Source: Myxococcota bacterium (lineage in GTDB: Bacteria > Myxococcota_A > UBA9160 > UBA6930). From it: 64,000 nucleotides of DNA. The stretch covers positions 1 through 64,000 of the forward strand of contig JANQFK010000045.1 in NCBI GenBank assembly GCA_028277885.1, written 5' to 3'. The stretch's first letter is position 1. Every line of letters starts with the position of its first letter. Positions 34,660 through 42,636 of this stretch are shown here, in pieces. The notes beneath the pieces were generated by a model. The model was not told where the DNA came from. It did not search any database and saw only the letters and a program-made list of their open reading frames with translations. The position numbers were made by a program, and so were the translations under genes.

Positions 34660-35556
34660 TCAGTAGGGGCGGTCGCCGATCACCGTGACTCGCTCCATCA
34701 CCCGGGCCTGGGGCCAGTAGTCGCTCGTCGCGTAGTGCTGGGTGCAGCGGTTGTCCCAGAGGGCGACGCTGTCGGGCTGCCAGCGGAAGCGGCACTGGTA
34801 CTCGGGCACCTGGGCCTGGCGGCACAGCGCGCGCAGCAGCTCGAGGCTCTCCTCGCGCTCCAGGCCCTCGACGTGGCTGGTGAAGATCGGGTTCACGTAG
34901 AGCGACCGGCGCCCGGTGACGGGATGGGTGCGCACCACCGGGTGCCGGGCCGGCGGGAACTTCGCCTGCATCTCGGCGCGCTTCTCGCGGTCCATGCCCA
35001 GGCCGAAGCTGTGGGTGAAGTCGTGGACGGCGACGAGGCCTTCGAGGCGCTCCTTGTCGGCATGCGGCAGCCCCTCCCAGGCGGCCTCCATGTCGGCCCA
35101 CAGCGTGTCGCCGCCCACCGCCGGCACCTCGACGGCCCGCAGCACCGAGCCCAGGGAGGGGATCTCGCGCCAGCTCACGTCGCTGTGCCACATGTTCTCG
35201 ACGCCCGCGACCTCCTCGTCCTTGGCGAAGCGGATCACCTCGGCGTGGCCGTCCTTGGCGGGCAGGAACGGGTGGTCCTCGAGCTCGCCGAAGCGACGCG
35301 CGAAGTCGAGGTGCTGCTCCACCGTGAGCGCCTGGTCGCGGAAGAAGATCACCTTGAAGGCGAGGAAGGCGCGCTCCACCTCGGCGAAGGTGGTGTCGTC
35401 GAGGGGGCGGGTCAGGTCGACGCCCTCGATCTCCGCGCCGAGGGTGGGCGAGAGCGGTCGCGGACGGATGCGCTCGAAGCGCAGGCCGGCGAGCTCCTGG
35501 CGGCGGACGTCGAGGAACTTGCGGGGGCCGAACTTGAACTCCTTCAGCTCGATCAT
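34660..35556 (-). CDS. TauD/TfdA-family Fe(II)/2-oxoglutarate dioxygenase
   Basis: 298 residues from ATG 35556, with AAGGAGGAATCCCG just upstream, a textbook ribosome-binding site. Iron ligands: HSD in MWHSDVSWREIPSLGSVLRA and the distal His in NRCTQHYATSDYWPQARVM with Arg following for 2-oxoglutarate. The start LRFERIRPRPLSPTLGAEIEG is typical of the family. TauD-like enzymes oxidise sulfonates, phenoxyacetates, carnitine and other small compounds; the substrate is not predictable here. It is 22 bp downstream of the PhyH-like gene in the same operon. Confidence 0.92.
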   Translation of the reverse strand: MIELKEFKFGPRKFLDVRRQELAGLRFERIRPRPLSPTLGAEIEGVDLTRPLDDTTFAEVERAFLAFKVIFFRDQALTVEQHLDFARRFGELEDHPFLPAKDGHAEVIRFAKDEEVAGVENMWHSDVSWREIPSLGSVLRAVEVPAVGGDTLWADMEAAWEGLPHADKERLEGLVAVHDFTHSFGLGMDREKRAEMQAKFPPARHPVVRTHPVTGRRSLYVNPIFTSHVEGLEREESLELLRALCRQAQVPEYQCRFRWQPDSVALWDNRCTQHYATSDYWPQARVMERVTVIGDRPY

Positions 35557-35578
35557 CGGGATTCCTCCTTCGGCGCTC

Positions 35579-36781
35579 TCACTCGCGTCCCGCGATCCGC
35601 GCGAGGTGCTCGACCTGTCCGTCCTCGCGCTGGAGGAGCACGTCGTTGTAGTGGTCCTCGCCCCGGTGGTGGCGCGCGCCGGGGCGCGTGAAGCCCATCA
35701 GCACGCTGCTGCGGAAGGGGCCCTGGGTGCCGGTCGGGGGCGGGGCGGCGTGCATGCCGTCGCCGTAGTGGAGCGAGACGTCGCCCGCCTCGGCGGCCAC
35801 CGCGACGCCCCGGGGCGCGGCGGGGTCCGTGGCCTCGGCGAAGCCGAAGCTCGTCTTCCAGGAGCCCGGCAGGAAGCGCAGCTCGCCGGTCTCCGGCGTC
35901 GCGGGCTGGAGGTACGTGCTCATCACCATGGTGGGGCACATGACGGCGTGCCCGCCCATGCCGCAGTCGCGGTGCCAGGGCAGGTCCGAGAGGCCCTCGC
36001 TCATGGCCGGGTTCTTCCACAGCACGGTGACGCCGTTGGGACGCTCGGCGTCCCGCGCCACCAGGCGCTCCTTCGCCAGGGAGGCGATCTCGGCGACGCG
36101 GGGGTCGGCATGGAGCCGCCGGAACACGGGCGCCACCCCGGCGTGGATGACCCGGCACAGCACCTCCTCGCCGGCGCGGTTGCGCCCCCACCAGCTCTGC
36201 TTGTCGCCGGGCACGGCGCGCTGGCGCAGCGCCTCGGCGCCGTCGCGCAGCCGCTCCAGCTCGTCGGGCGCGAACACACCCTTCACGAGCAGGTAGCCCG
36301 CGGTCTCGAGGAAGTGGGCCATCTCCTCGCGGTCGTCGCCGAGACGGAAGCTCGCGCCCGGGTCGAGGGGCGCGCCGCGACGGTCGCGCAGGTCGACCCG
36401 CTCGGGGTCGTAGATGGGGATGCCGTGGAACATCGCGCGCAGGGCCGGCTCCCAGCCCACGAAGCGCATCAGGTCGCCGCGCCGGCCCTTGGCGCGCCCC
36501 GCGTAGAGCAGGCCGGGCGCGGACTCGAGGTCGCGGACCAGCCCCTGCCAGGACTCGGCGTCGAGCTCGACCAGGGTGTCGGCGGGCCCGTCGTCCTCGA
36601 CGACCCGGATCGTCCCGCCCTCGGCCACGAAGCTCACCGCCGGGCCCTCGGGCAGGCACAGGCCCAGACAGCCGTGGGGGCTCGCCGCCTCGGCGGCGAG
36701 CGGGCCCCAGCGTGCCAGGCGCCGGGGCAGCTCCTCCCGGTGGAAGCGGTGGAAGTCGAGGCTCGGGAGGCCGGCGGTCAC
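35579..36781 (-). CDS. PhyH-type dioxygenase with N-terminal SCP2-like domain
   Basis: 400 residues from GTG 36781. Residues about 1-130 look like an SCP2 sterol-carrier-type or related ligand-binding fold (AVSFVAEGGTIRVVEDDGPADTLVELDAESWQGLVRD). Residues about 150-385 are a phytanoyl-CoA dioxygenase domain: MAHFLETAGYLLVKGVFAPDEL, iron-binding WHRDCGMGGH, distal His in DVSLHYGDGMHAAPPPTG and an Arg in GPFRSSVLMGFTRPG. A carrier-like domain joined to a dioxygenase suggests hydroxylation of a bulky lipid, such as a sterol, steroid or CoA ester. The domain name for the N-terminus is tentative. Confidence 0.75.
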   Translation of the reverse strand: MTAGLPSLDFHRFHREELPRRLARWGPLAAEAASPHGCLGLCLPEGPAVSFVAEGGTIRVVEDDGPADTLVELDAESWQGLVRDLESAPGLLYAGRAKGRRGDLMRFVGWEPALRAMFHGIPIYDPERVDLRDRRGAPLDPGASFRLGDDREEMAHFLETAGYLLVKGVFAPDELERLRDGAEALRQRAVPGDKQSWWGRNRAGEEVLCRVIHAGVAPVFRRLHADPRVAEIASLAKERLVARDAERPNGVTVLWKNPAMSEGLSDLPWHRDCGMGGHAVMCPTMVMSTYLQPATPETGELRFLPGSWKTSFGFAEATDPAAPRGVAVAAEAGDVSLHYGDGMHAAPPPTGTQGPFRSSVLMGFTRPGARHHRGEDHYNDVLLQREDGQVEHLARIAGRE

Positions 36782-36830
36782 GCCGCCAGCATAGGGCAGG
36801 GCGCGGCAGGGCCGCTGCTACCGTGGCGGC

Positions 36831-37868
36831 GTGGACGAGGCCCTCGCCGATCGGATCGCCGCCTACGCGGCCCGGCGCATGCCCGAGGCGTCGGAGCTCC
36901 GGGTCGCGGACCTGGAGCGCATCTTCGGCGGCGCGTCGCGGGAGACCTACCGCTTCGCGCTCCACTGGCGCGAGAAGGGCGGGGGCGCGGACGCGTCGCG
37001 TCGCCTGATCCTGCGCCGGGACCCGCCGGGCAGCCTGATCGAGACCGACCGCGCGGTGGAGTTCGGTGCGTACCGCGCCTTCCACGGCAGCGCGGTCCCG
37101 GTGCCCGAGGTGCTCTGGCTCGAGGAGGACCCGCGCTGGCTCGACCATCCCTTCTTCGTGATGGAGGAGATCCCCGGCTGCGAGGCGAGCCCGCCGGCCC
37201 TGATGGCGCCGCCCTACTCCGACCACGCGGCCGAGCTCGCCGAGCAGAAGTGGACGATCCTCGGCGAGATCGCCCGGGCGGACCCGGTGGCCCTCGGCCT
37301 CGACGCCGTGATGGAGCCGGTGGCGCCCGAGGCGTGCTGGCGCCGCGAGCTCGACTACTGGGTGGCGCGCGTCGACCGCGACGAGCTCGCGCCCCAGCCG
37401 ATCCTGCGGGCCGCCATCCGCTGGCTGCGCCGCGCGCCACCGCCCCCGGCCCAGAAGCTCTCCGTGGTGCACGCCGACTTCCGCACCGGGAACTTCCTGG
37501 TCGATCCCGACTTCCGCATCCGCGCCATCCTCGACTGGGAGATGGCGCACCTGGGCGATCCACTGGAGGACCTCGCCTGGGGGATCAACCCGCTCTGGCG
37601 CTGGGCGAAGGACGAGCGCGCCGGCGGCCTCGCGCCGCGCGAGGAGGCGATCCGCCTCTGGGAGGGTGCGAGCGGGCTGCGCGCCGACCCCGAGGCGCTG
37701 CGCTGGTGGGAGGTGTTCTCCAGCGTGAAGGGCCAGGCGATCTGGATCTCCGGCGCACGGGAGTTCACCATGGGCAAGAACCAGGACCTGATCCTGGCGC
37801 TCTCGAGCTGGCTGGCGGGCAACAGCCAGGACCGCGCCGTGCTCCACGACCTGGGGAAGCTCGGATGA
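36831..37868 (+). CDS. APH/choline-kinase-like phosphotransferase (ACAD10/11 kinase type)
   Basis: 345 residues from GTG 36831. Aminoglycoside-phosphotransferase fold: N-lobe GGASRETYRFALHWREK with Lys/Glu environment RLILRRDPPGSLIETD, catalytic loop VVHADFRTGNFLVDP (HxDxxxxN) and metal Asp in ILDWEMAHLGDPLEDLAW. These proteins with LRRDPPG are the kinase-like partners of ACAD10/11-type acyl-CoA metabolism rather than antibiotic-resistance enzymes. The next gene overlaps by ATGA. Confidence 0.9.
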   Translation: MDEALADRIAAYAARRMPEASELRVADLERIFGGASRETYRFALHWREKGGGADASRRLILRRDPPGSLIETDRAVEFGAYRAFHGSAVPVPEVLWLEEDPRWLDHPFFVMEEIPGCEASPPALMAPPYSDHAAELAEQKWTILGEIARADPVALGLDAVMEPVAPEACWRRELDYWVARVDRDELAPQPILRAAIRWLRRAPPPPAQKLSVVHADFRTGNFLVDPDFRIRAILDWEMAHLGDPLEDLAWGINPLWRWAKDERAGGLAPREEAIRLWEGASGLRADPEALRWWEVFSSVKGQAIWISGAREFTMGKNQDLILALSSWLAGNSQDRAVLHDLGKLG

Positions 37869-38311
37869 AGCCCGACGTCCCGCGCTTCCTCGACGTGGCG
37901 ATGCAGCACCTGATGCTCCACACCGGGCCCGCACTGCCGCCGGGCTACGAGCAGTCGAGCGTCTCCGTGCTCGCGATCCTGCTCGCCGAGGTGAAGCTCG
38001 AGTTCGAGCGCGCGGCGGCGCGGCGCGTGGAGGAGAACGCGGCCCTGCGAGCGCTGTTCGCCGACGCCGCGCCCGAGGTGGCGGACCCGGGCCTGCGCGA
38101 GCGGCTCGCGGCGGCGTCCCGCGGCGCGGACGCGAGCCTGCGGGTCTCGGACCTGGAGAGCGGCAACGCCGAGCTGCGCGCGCTGCTCGTCGAGCTGCAC
38201 GGCCACGTCGAGGAGCTCGACACGTCCGGCGCGCGTCGCATCGAGGACGCGATCTGGAGCGAGCTGGTCGCCTCGACGGAGCGGCGCCGCATCGGGATCG
38301 GCGCGTTCTGA
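37865..38311 (+). CDS. Small helical protein coupled to the APH-like kinase (DUF6285-like)
   Basis: 148 residues, ATG overlapping the kinase stop (ATGA). A helical protein with VSVLAILLAEVKLEFERAAARRVEE and ELRALLVELHGHVEEL. Small proteins of this size and sequence pattern (I would name DUF6285, with moderate confidence) very often follow the acyl-CoA-type phosphotransferase gene. Function unknown; it is likely an accessory or stability partner, given the tight coupling. Confidence 0.65.
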   Translation: MKPDVPRFLDVAMQHLMLHTGPALPPGYEQSSVSVLAILLAEVKLEFERAAARRVEENAALRALFADAAPEVADPGLRERLAAASRGADASLRVSDLESGNAELRALLVELHGHVEELDTSGARRIEDAIWSELVASTERRRIGIGAF

Positions 38312-38367
38312 GCTAGGGTCCGAGGCCGCGCGCGGCCCCGGCCGCGCGCCCGGAGGAGGAGACCGCG

Positions 38368-39744
38368 ATGGCCAGGGATCTCAAGCTCGGCGTCCAGCTC
38401 GGCTACTGGCAGGCCCAGCCGCCGCCGGATTTCGTGGAGGTGGCCCAGGAGGCGGAGCGCCTCGGCTACGACAAGGTGTTCACCGCCGAGGCCTGGGGCT
38501 CCGACGCCTTCACGCCGCTCACCTGGATCGCGGCCCACACGTCGAAGATCAAGCTCGGCACCGCGGTGGTGCAGCTCTCGGCGCGCACCCCCGCCGCCAC
38601 CGCGATGCACGTCCTCACCCTCGACCACCTCTCGAAGGGTCGCGTGATCCTCGGCCTCGGCGTCTCGGGCCCCCAGGTGGTGGAGGGCTGGTACGGCCAG
38701 CCCTTCGCGAAGCCCCTCGCGAGGACGCGGGAGTACGTGGACGTCATCCGCCAGGTGCTGGCCCGGGAGAAGCCGGTCAAGAACGACGGCCCCCACTACC
38801 CGCTGCCCTACTACGGCGAGGGCTCCTGGAAGCTCGGCAAGCCGCTCAAGCCCATCACCCACCCGCTGCGCGCCGACGTGCCCATCTACCTGGGCGCCGA
38901 GGGGCCGAAGAACGTCGCCCTGGCGGCCGAGATCTGCGACGGCTGGCTGCCCCTCTACTACTCGCCCTACCGCCCCGAGGTGTACGAGGACTCCCTCGCC
39001 CAGCGCAAGCCCGGCTTCGACGTCTGCGCCGGCGTGATGGTGAACGTCCACGACGACGTGTCGGCGGCGCTCATGCCCATGAAGTTCACCCTGGGCTTCT
39101 ACATCGGCGGCATGGGGGCGAAGAAGCGCAACTTCCACATGGAGCTCATGAGCCGCATGGGCTTCGAGGCCGAGGCCGAGAAGATCCAGGAGCTCTTCCT
39201 GGAGGGGAAGCGCGAGGAGGCGGTGCGGATGGTGCCCGACGAGTTCGCCGACGAGATCTCCCTGGTCGGCCCCGTCGAGCGCATCCGCGAGCGCCTCGAG
39301 GCCTGGAAGGAGACGCCGGTCACCACCCTGCTCCTCCTGGGCCCCACCCGCGACACCCTCCGCACCATGGCCGAGCTGGTGCTGAAGAGGGGACGTTCCT
39401 TGAGATTCTCACTTCCGCCGTTCAAGGCGGAAGTGAGAATCTCAAGGAACGTCCCCTCTCACCTGCCCTTGAAGACGGGCTTGCGCTTCTCCAGGAAGGC
39501 GCGCGGGCCCTCCCGGGCGTCCTCGGACGAGAAGACCGGCATGCCGATGGGCAGCTCCTTCTGGTCGAAGGCCTCGCGCTCGGGGAGGCCCGCGGTCTCG
39601 CGCACCGCGCGCAGGATGGCGCGCACCGCCAGCGGGCCGTTGGCCGCGATGCGCTCGGCGATGCCCCGCGCCGCCTCGAGCGCGGTGCCGTCGGGGACGA
39701 CGCGCCCGATCAGGCCCATCTCGAGGCAGCGGGCGGCGGAGTAG
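38368..39744 (+). CDS. LLM-class F420/flavin-dependent oxidoreductase with readthrough extension
   Basis: The open frame gives 458 residues, but the family averages about 340-350. A luciferase-like barrel covers residues 1-339: KLGVQLGYWQAQPPPDFVEV, YDKVFTAEAWGSDAFTPLTW, VILGLGVSGPQVVEGWYG and PIYLGAEGPKNVALAAEICD, with TRDTLRTMAELVL at the end. From nucleotide 39386 the frame enters the perfect palindrome 39386-39459 and then antisense to the enoyl-CoA hydratase gene. The last 118 or so residues are therefore probably not native. The natural stop was probably lost when the element inserted. Function: F420- or FMN-linked reduction or oxidation of an unknown substrate. The start ATG has GGAGGAG 8 bases upstream. 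Confidence 0.85.
   Translation: MARDLKLGVQLGYWQAQPPPDFVEVAQEAERLGYDKVFTAEAWGSDAFTPLTWIAAHTSKIKLGTAVVQLSARTPAATAMHVLTLDHLSKGRVILGLGVSGPQVVEGWYGQPFAKPLARTREYVDVIRQVLAREKPVKNDGPHYPLPYYGEGSWKLGKPLKPITHPLRADVPIYLGAEGPKNVALAAEICDGWLPLYYSPYRPEVYEDSLAQRKPGFDVCAGVMVNVHDDVSAALMPMKFTLGFYIGGMGAKKRNFHMELMSRMGFEAEAEKIQELFLEGKREEAVRMVPDEFADEISLVGPVERIRERLEAWKETPVTTLLLLGPTRDTLRTMAELVLKRGRSLRFSLPPFKAEVRISRNVPSHLPLKTGLRFSRKARGPSRASSDEKTGMPMGSSFWSKASRSGRPAVSRTARRMARTASGPLAAMRSAMPRAASSAVPSGTTRPIRPISRQRAAE
39386..39459. repeat. Perfect 34-bp palindromic element, GGGGACG..CGTCCCC type, copy 2
   Basis: Arms 39386-39419 and 39426-39459 are exact reverse complements around the loop GTTCAA. It starts AGAGGGGACGTTCCTTG and ends with the complement. 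Its last base is also the first base of the TGA stop of the enoyl-CoA hydratase gene read from the other strand. It probably folds as a very stable RNA hairpin and could end transcription in both directions, although no T-run is present. Confidence 0.9.
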
Positions 39745-40268
39745 GACTCGCCGGTGAGCAGCATCTCGAGGGCGAGGGTGTGGGGGATCTGCCGGGGCAG
39801 CCGCACCGTGGAGCCCGCCATCGGGAACAGCGCGCGCTGCACCTCGGTCACGCCGAACACGGCGCTCTCGCCCGCCACGCGGATGTCCGTGCCCTGGAGG
39901 ATCTCGGTGCCCCCGGCGAGGGCGAAGCCCTCCACGGCGGCGATCACCGGCTTGCCGGGCCGATAGGTCTTGAGCCAGCCGTCGAAGATGAGGCTCGCGT
40001 CCTTGCCGAGCCGCTCCTCGTACTCGTCCTCGGGCGGCTTGCCGGAGCTGAGCTTCTCGATCACCCCCAAGTCCATGCCGGCGCAGAAGTTGCCGCCCGC
40101 TCCGGTGAGGATCGCGACCCGCAGCTCGTCGTCCTGGTCGAGGCGGTGCCAGGCGTCGCTCAGCCCGCACAGCACCTCGGCGTTCACGGCGTTCTTCTTC
40201 GCGGGGCGGTTGATGGTGACGGTGAGGACGTGGCCCACCTTCTCGGCCAGCAGCACGGGCTCGGGCAC
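39459..40268 (-). CDS. Enoyl-CoA hydratase/isomerase (crotonase) family protein
   Basis: 269 residues from GTG 40268. Crotonase motifs: LTVTINRPAKKNAVN, oxyanion-hole GAGGNFCAGMDL and AAVEGFALAGGTEILQGTDI, with conserved ITEVQRALFP-type segment (GVTEVQRALFPMAG). The catalytic Glu position is present in GFALAGGTEI. The usual end KRKPVFKGR is kept and the stop coincides with the tip of the palindromic element. Likely acts in fatty-acid or aromatic-acyl-CoA degradation. Confidence 0.9.
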   Translation of the reverse strand: MPEPVLLAEKVGHVLTVTINRPAKKNAVNAEVLCGLSDAWHRLDQDDELRVAILTGAGGNFCAGMDLGVIEKLSSGKPPEDEYEERLGKDASLIFDGWLKTYRPGKPVIAAVEGFALAGGTEILQGTDIRVAGESAVFGVTEVQRALFPMAGSTVRLPRQIPHTLALEMLLTGESYSAARCLEMGLIGRVVPDGTALEAARGIAERIAANGPLAVRAILRAVRETAGLPEREAFDQKELPIGMPVFSSEDAREGPRAFLEKRKPVFKGR

Positions 40269-40395
40269 GGGTCGGATCCTCCAGCCGGTCCCGGGGGGTG
40301 CCCCCCGGATGACCTCGAGGTGACGAACCGGGCGATGCTAACCGAGGCCGCCCCGGATGCCCTAGTCTGTGGGGCTGTCCGGTTCCAGGAGCTCC

Positions 40396-41583
40396 ATGAC
40401 CGATCCCGTCTTCACGCCCACTCGCCTCGGTCCGGTGCGCCTCCGCAACCGGATCGTCAAGTGCGCGACCAACGAGGGGCTCTCCCGGGAAGGCCTCGTC
40501 ACCGACCGCCTGATCGAGTGGCACCGCGAGTTCGCCCAGGGCGGGGTAGGGATGACGACCCTCGCCTACTGCTCGGTCTCGCCCGAGGGCCGCACCTACC
40601 GCCACCAGATGTGGATGCGCGAGGAGGCCCTGCCCGGCCTGTCCCGCTTCGCCCAGGTGGTGCAGCGCGAGGGCGCCCGGGCCGCCATCCAGCTCGGCCA
40701 CGCCGGCTGGTTCGCCCACCCCCACGCCATCGGCGGGCGGCCCCTGGGCCCGTCGCGCACCTTCAGCCCCCACGCCCAGACCTTCGCGCGGGCCATGGAG
40801 GCCGCGGACTTCGAGCGCATCCGCGACGACTTCGCGGCGGCGGCGCGTCTCGCCGCCGAGGCCGGCTTCAACGCCATCGAGGTCCATCTCGGCCACGGCT
40901 ACCTGCTGAACCAGTTCCTCACGCCCTGGAACAACCGGCGCCGGGATCGCTGGGGCGGCCCCATCGAGAACCGCGCCCGCTTCCCGCGCGAGGTGCTCCT
41001 CGCCGTGCGCGAGGCCGCGGGCCGAGACGTCGCCGTCTACGCCAAGCTCAACATGGAGGACGGCTTCCGCGGCGGCCTCGAGCTCCACGAGAGCCTCGCC
41101 GTGGCGCGCATGCTCCAGAGCGACCGCAGCGTGGACGCGATCCAGCTCACCGGCGGCCACACCACCCGCACGCCCTTCTTCCTGATGCGCGGCGACGTGC
41201 CCCTGGCCGAGATGATCGCCAACGACCGCAACCGCGTGCGACGCACCGCGCTGCGTCTCCTGGGCCCCTTCCTGATGAAGCCCTACCGCTTCGAGGAGGC
41301 GTTCTTCTTCGACGCCGCACGGCAGTTCCTGGCCGAGCTCGAGGTGCCCCTCATGCTGCTCGGCGGCATCAACCAGCTCGAGACCATGAACCGGGCCATC
41401 GAGGAGGGCTTCGCCTTCGTCGCCATGGGGCGGGCCCTGATCCGCCAGCCCGGCCTCCCGCGCCTCATGCAGCGCGGCCAGACCGAGTCGCTGTGCGTGC
41501 ACTGCAACCTGTGCGTCGCCGAGATGGAGCGCGACGGCACCCGCTGCGTGTTCCGCACCGACGAGAAGCCGCCCCCGCCCTGA
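40396..41583 (+). CDS. Old Yellow Enzyme-like NADH:flavin oxidoreductase
   Basis: 395 residues from ATG 40396, with AGGAGC 6 bases upstream. A TIM-barrel FMN enzyme: LRNRIVKCATNEGL, AIQLGHAGWFAHP, VHLGHGYLLNQFLTPWNNRR and AMGRALIRQPGL. The C-terminal segment CVHCNLCVAEMERDGTRC has the four-cysteine pattern of the 4Fe-4S binding OYE/2,4-dienoyl-CoA reductase branch, but the FAD/NAD domain that usually follows in that branch is absent. This single-barrel form is also common. It reduces an unsaturated bond in an unknown substrate. Confidence 0.88.
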   Translation: MTDPVFTPTRLGPVRLRNRIVKCATNEGLSREGLVTDRLIEWHREFAQGGVGMTTLAYCSVSPEGRTYRHQMWMREEALPGLSRFAQVVQREGARAAIQLGHAGWFAHPHAIGGRPLGPSRTFSPHAQTFARAMEAADFERIRDDFAAAARLAAEAGFNAIEVHLGHGYLLNQFLTPWNNRRRDRWGGPIENRARFPREVLLAVREAAGRDVAVYAKLNMEDGFRGGLELHESLAVARMLQSDRSVDAIQLTGGHTTRTPFFLMRGDVPLAEMIANDRNRVRRTALRLLGPFLMKPYRFEEAFFFDAARQFLAELEVPLMLLGGINQLETMNRAIEEGFAFVAMGRALIRQPGLPRLMQRGQTESLCVHCNLCVAEMERDGTRCVFRTDEKPPPP

Positions 41584-41623
41584 TCGGGCCGGCTGCCCGC
41601 TCCCCCGGCGAGCCGCGCCCTGC

Positions 41624-41652
41624 TGTGAACCAGTTCACACCCCGCATGGGGT
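41624..41652 (+). promoter_or_regulatory. Paired dyads upstream of the SEFIR/ParA operon
   Basis: TGTGAAC-CA-GTTCACA (41624-41639) is a perfect inverted repeat of the size and form of a TetR- or Xre-type operator. Next to it ACCCC-GCAT-GGGGT (41639-41652) is a second dyad. Both lie 43-71 bp before the operon's first codon. The site suggests the operon is repressed in normal growth; no regulator gene is adjacent. Confidence 0.45.
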
Positions 41653-41694
41653 GGGTTTGGGTACCGTAGGGCGGACTCCGAGGAGGGCGGGACG

Positions 41695-42636
41695 CTGGCC
41701 GAGGAGAGCGCCACCGGCGGGAGCACCCGGGTCTTCATCTCCTATGCCTGGGAGGGGGACGCCTACCGCGCCTGGGTGGCGAGCCTCGCGGCGCGACTGC
41801 GCCAGGACGGCATCGACGCCCGGCTGGACCTCTGGCACCTGAAGCGGGGGACGACGGTCACTCACTTCATGAACTCGGAGATCCGGCAGGCCAGGCGCGT
41901 GCTCGTGCTGTGCTCGCCGGAGCTGCGCAGGAAGGTCCACCAGACCGAGGAAGGCCAGAAGGTGACCGGCGTCGGCTGGGAGGTGGGCCAGCTCGGGAGC
42001 CTCCTCTTCGCGAACGCCGAGAGCAGCGACAAGCTGGTCGTTGCTCTCGCCCGGGGCGAGTGGAAGGAGGCGGCACCGGACACGCTGATCGGCCAGGCCT
42101 ACTTCGACCTGTCGGATCCGACGACCTTCGAGCGCAACTACGCCGAGCTCAAGCGCACGCTCACGGGAACGGAGCAGGAGGCTCCGCCGCTGGGCCTCCT
42201 CGACACCGCGCCACCCGCTCCCGTGGCTCCGCTGCGTGGCGACGACGACGCGCAGCTCCAGGAGATCGACGGCAGGCTCTCCTGGCGGCCGATCGAGAGC
42301 GTGGCGGCGCCCCCGGCTCCCGGAAGCGGGCTGATCTACTCGACGACGGCGCACGAGCCGGCGGTGGCGACCGTGGAGCACCCGGTCGGCTCCACGCGGG
42401 TGATCCTGGGGCTCGGCGCGCTCCTCTCGCTCCTCGCCGTCGTCGCCGTGCTGATGGTGCCCGAGGAGGATCGCCTCTCCGTGTTCGCCGGCTACGCCCT
42501 CGGCCTGCTGCTGCTGGCGGGCATGTACCTGATCCTCAGCATGGGCTCCCGGCCCGACCTGCGCCTCGCCTACGCCCAGCAGGCGCGGATGGAAGCGATC
42601 CAGCCCAGGTCGTTCTACCCGGGACGCTCCCCATGA
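41695..42636 (+). CDS. SEFIR-domain protein with two C-terminal membrane helices
   Basis: 313 residues if started at CTG 41695, which follows a strong GAGGAGGGCGG; the frame is closed at TGA 41626 and holds no ATG, GTG or TTG before GTG 41776. Starting at GTG 41776 would remove the first SEFIR strand (VFISYAWEGDAYRAWVASLA), so CTG is preferred. Residues about 13-160: SEFIR domain, with ARLDLWHLKRGTTVTHFMN, RRVLVLCSPELRRK and VGWEVGQLGSLLF, a close match to bacterial SEFIR/TIR-like domains. Two helices at about 235-255 and 262-283 anchor it with the SEFIR domain in the cytoplasm. SEFIR is known in bacterial antiphage signalling and eukaryotic IL-17 signalling. Overlaps the next gene by ATGA. 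Confidence 0.75.
   Translation: MAEESATGGSTRVFISYAWEGDAYRAWVASLAARLRQDGIDARLDLWHLKRGTTVTHFMNSEIRQARRVLVLCSPELRRKVHQTEEGQKVTGVGWEVGQLGSLLFANAESSDKLVVALARGEWKEAAPDTLIGQAYFDLSDPTTFERNYAELKRTLTGTEQEAPPLGLLDTAPPAPVAPLRGDDDAQLQEIDGRLSWRPIESVAAPPAPGSGLIYSTTAHEPAVATVEHPVGSTRVILGLGALLSLLAVVAVLMVPEEDRLSVFAGYALGLLLLAGMYLILSMGSRPDLRLAYAQQARMEAIQPRSFYPGRSP

Noticed and set aside
39386..39459. Simple rho-independent terminator
   Set aside because: The stem is perfect and very long but no T-run follows on either side, and related ends occur at 31862-31929, so a dispersed element fits better.
39390..39744. A genuine C-terminal domain fusion on the LLM oxidoreductase
   Set aside because: The extra residues are read from a perfect palindrome and then antisense through the enoyl-CoA hydratase gene, which has clear motifs in its own frame.
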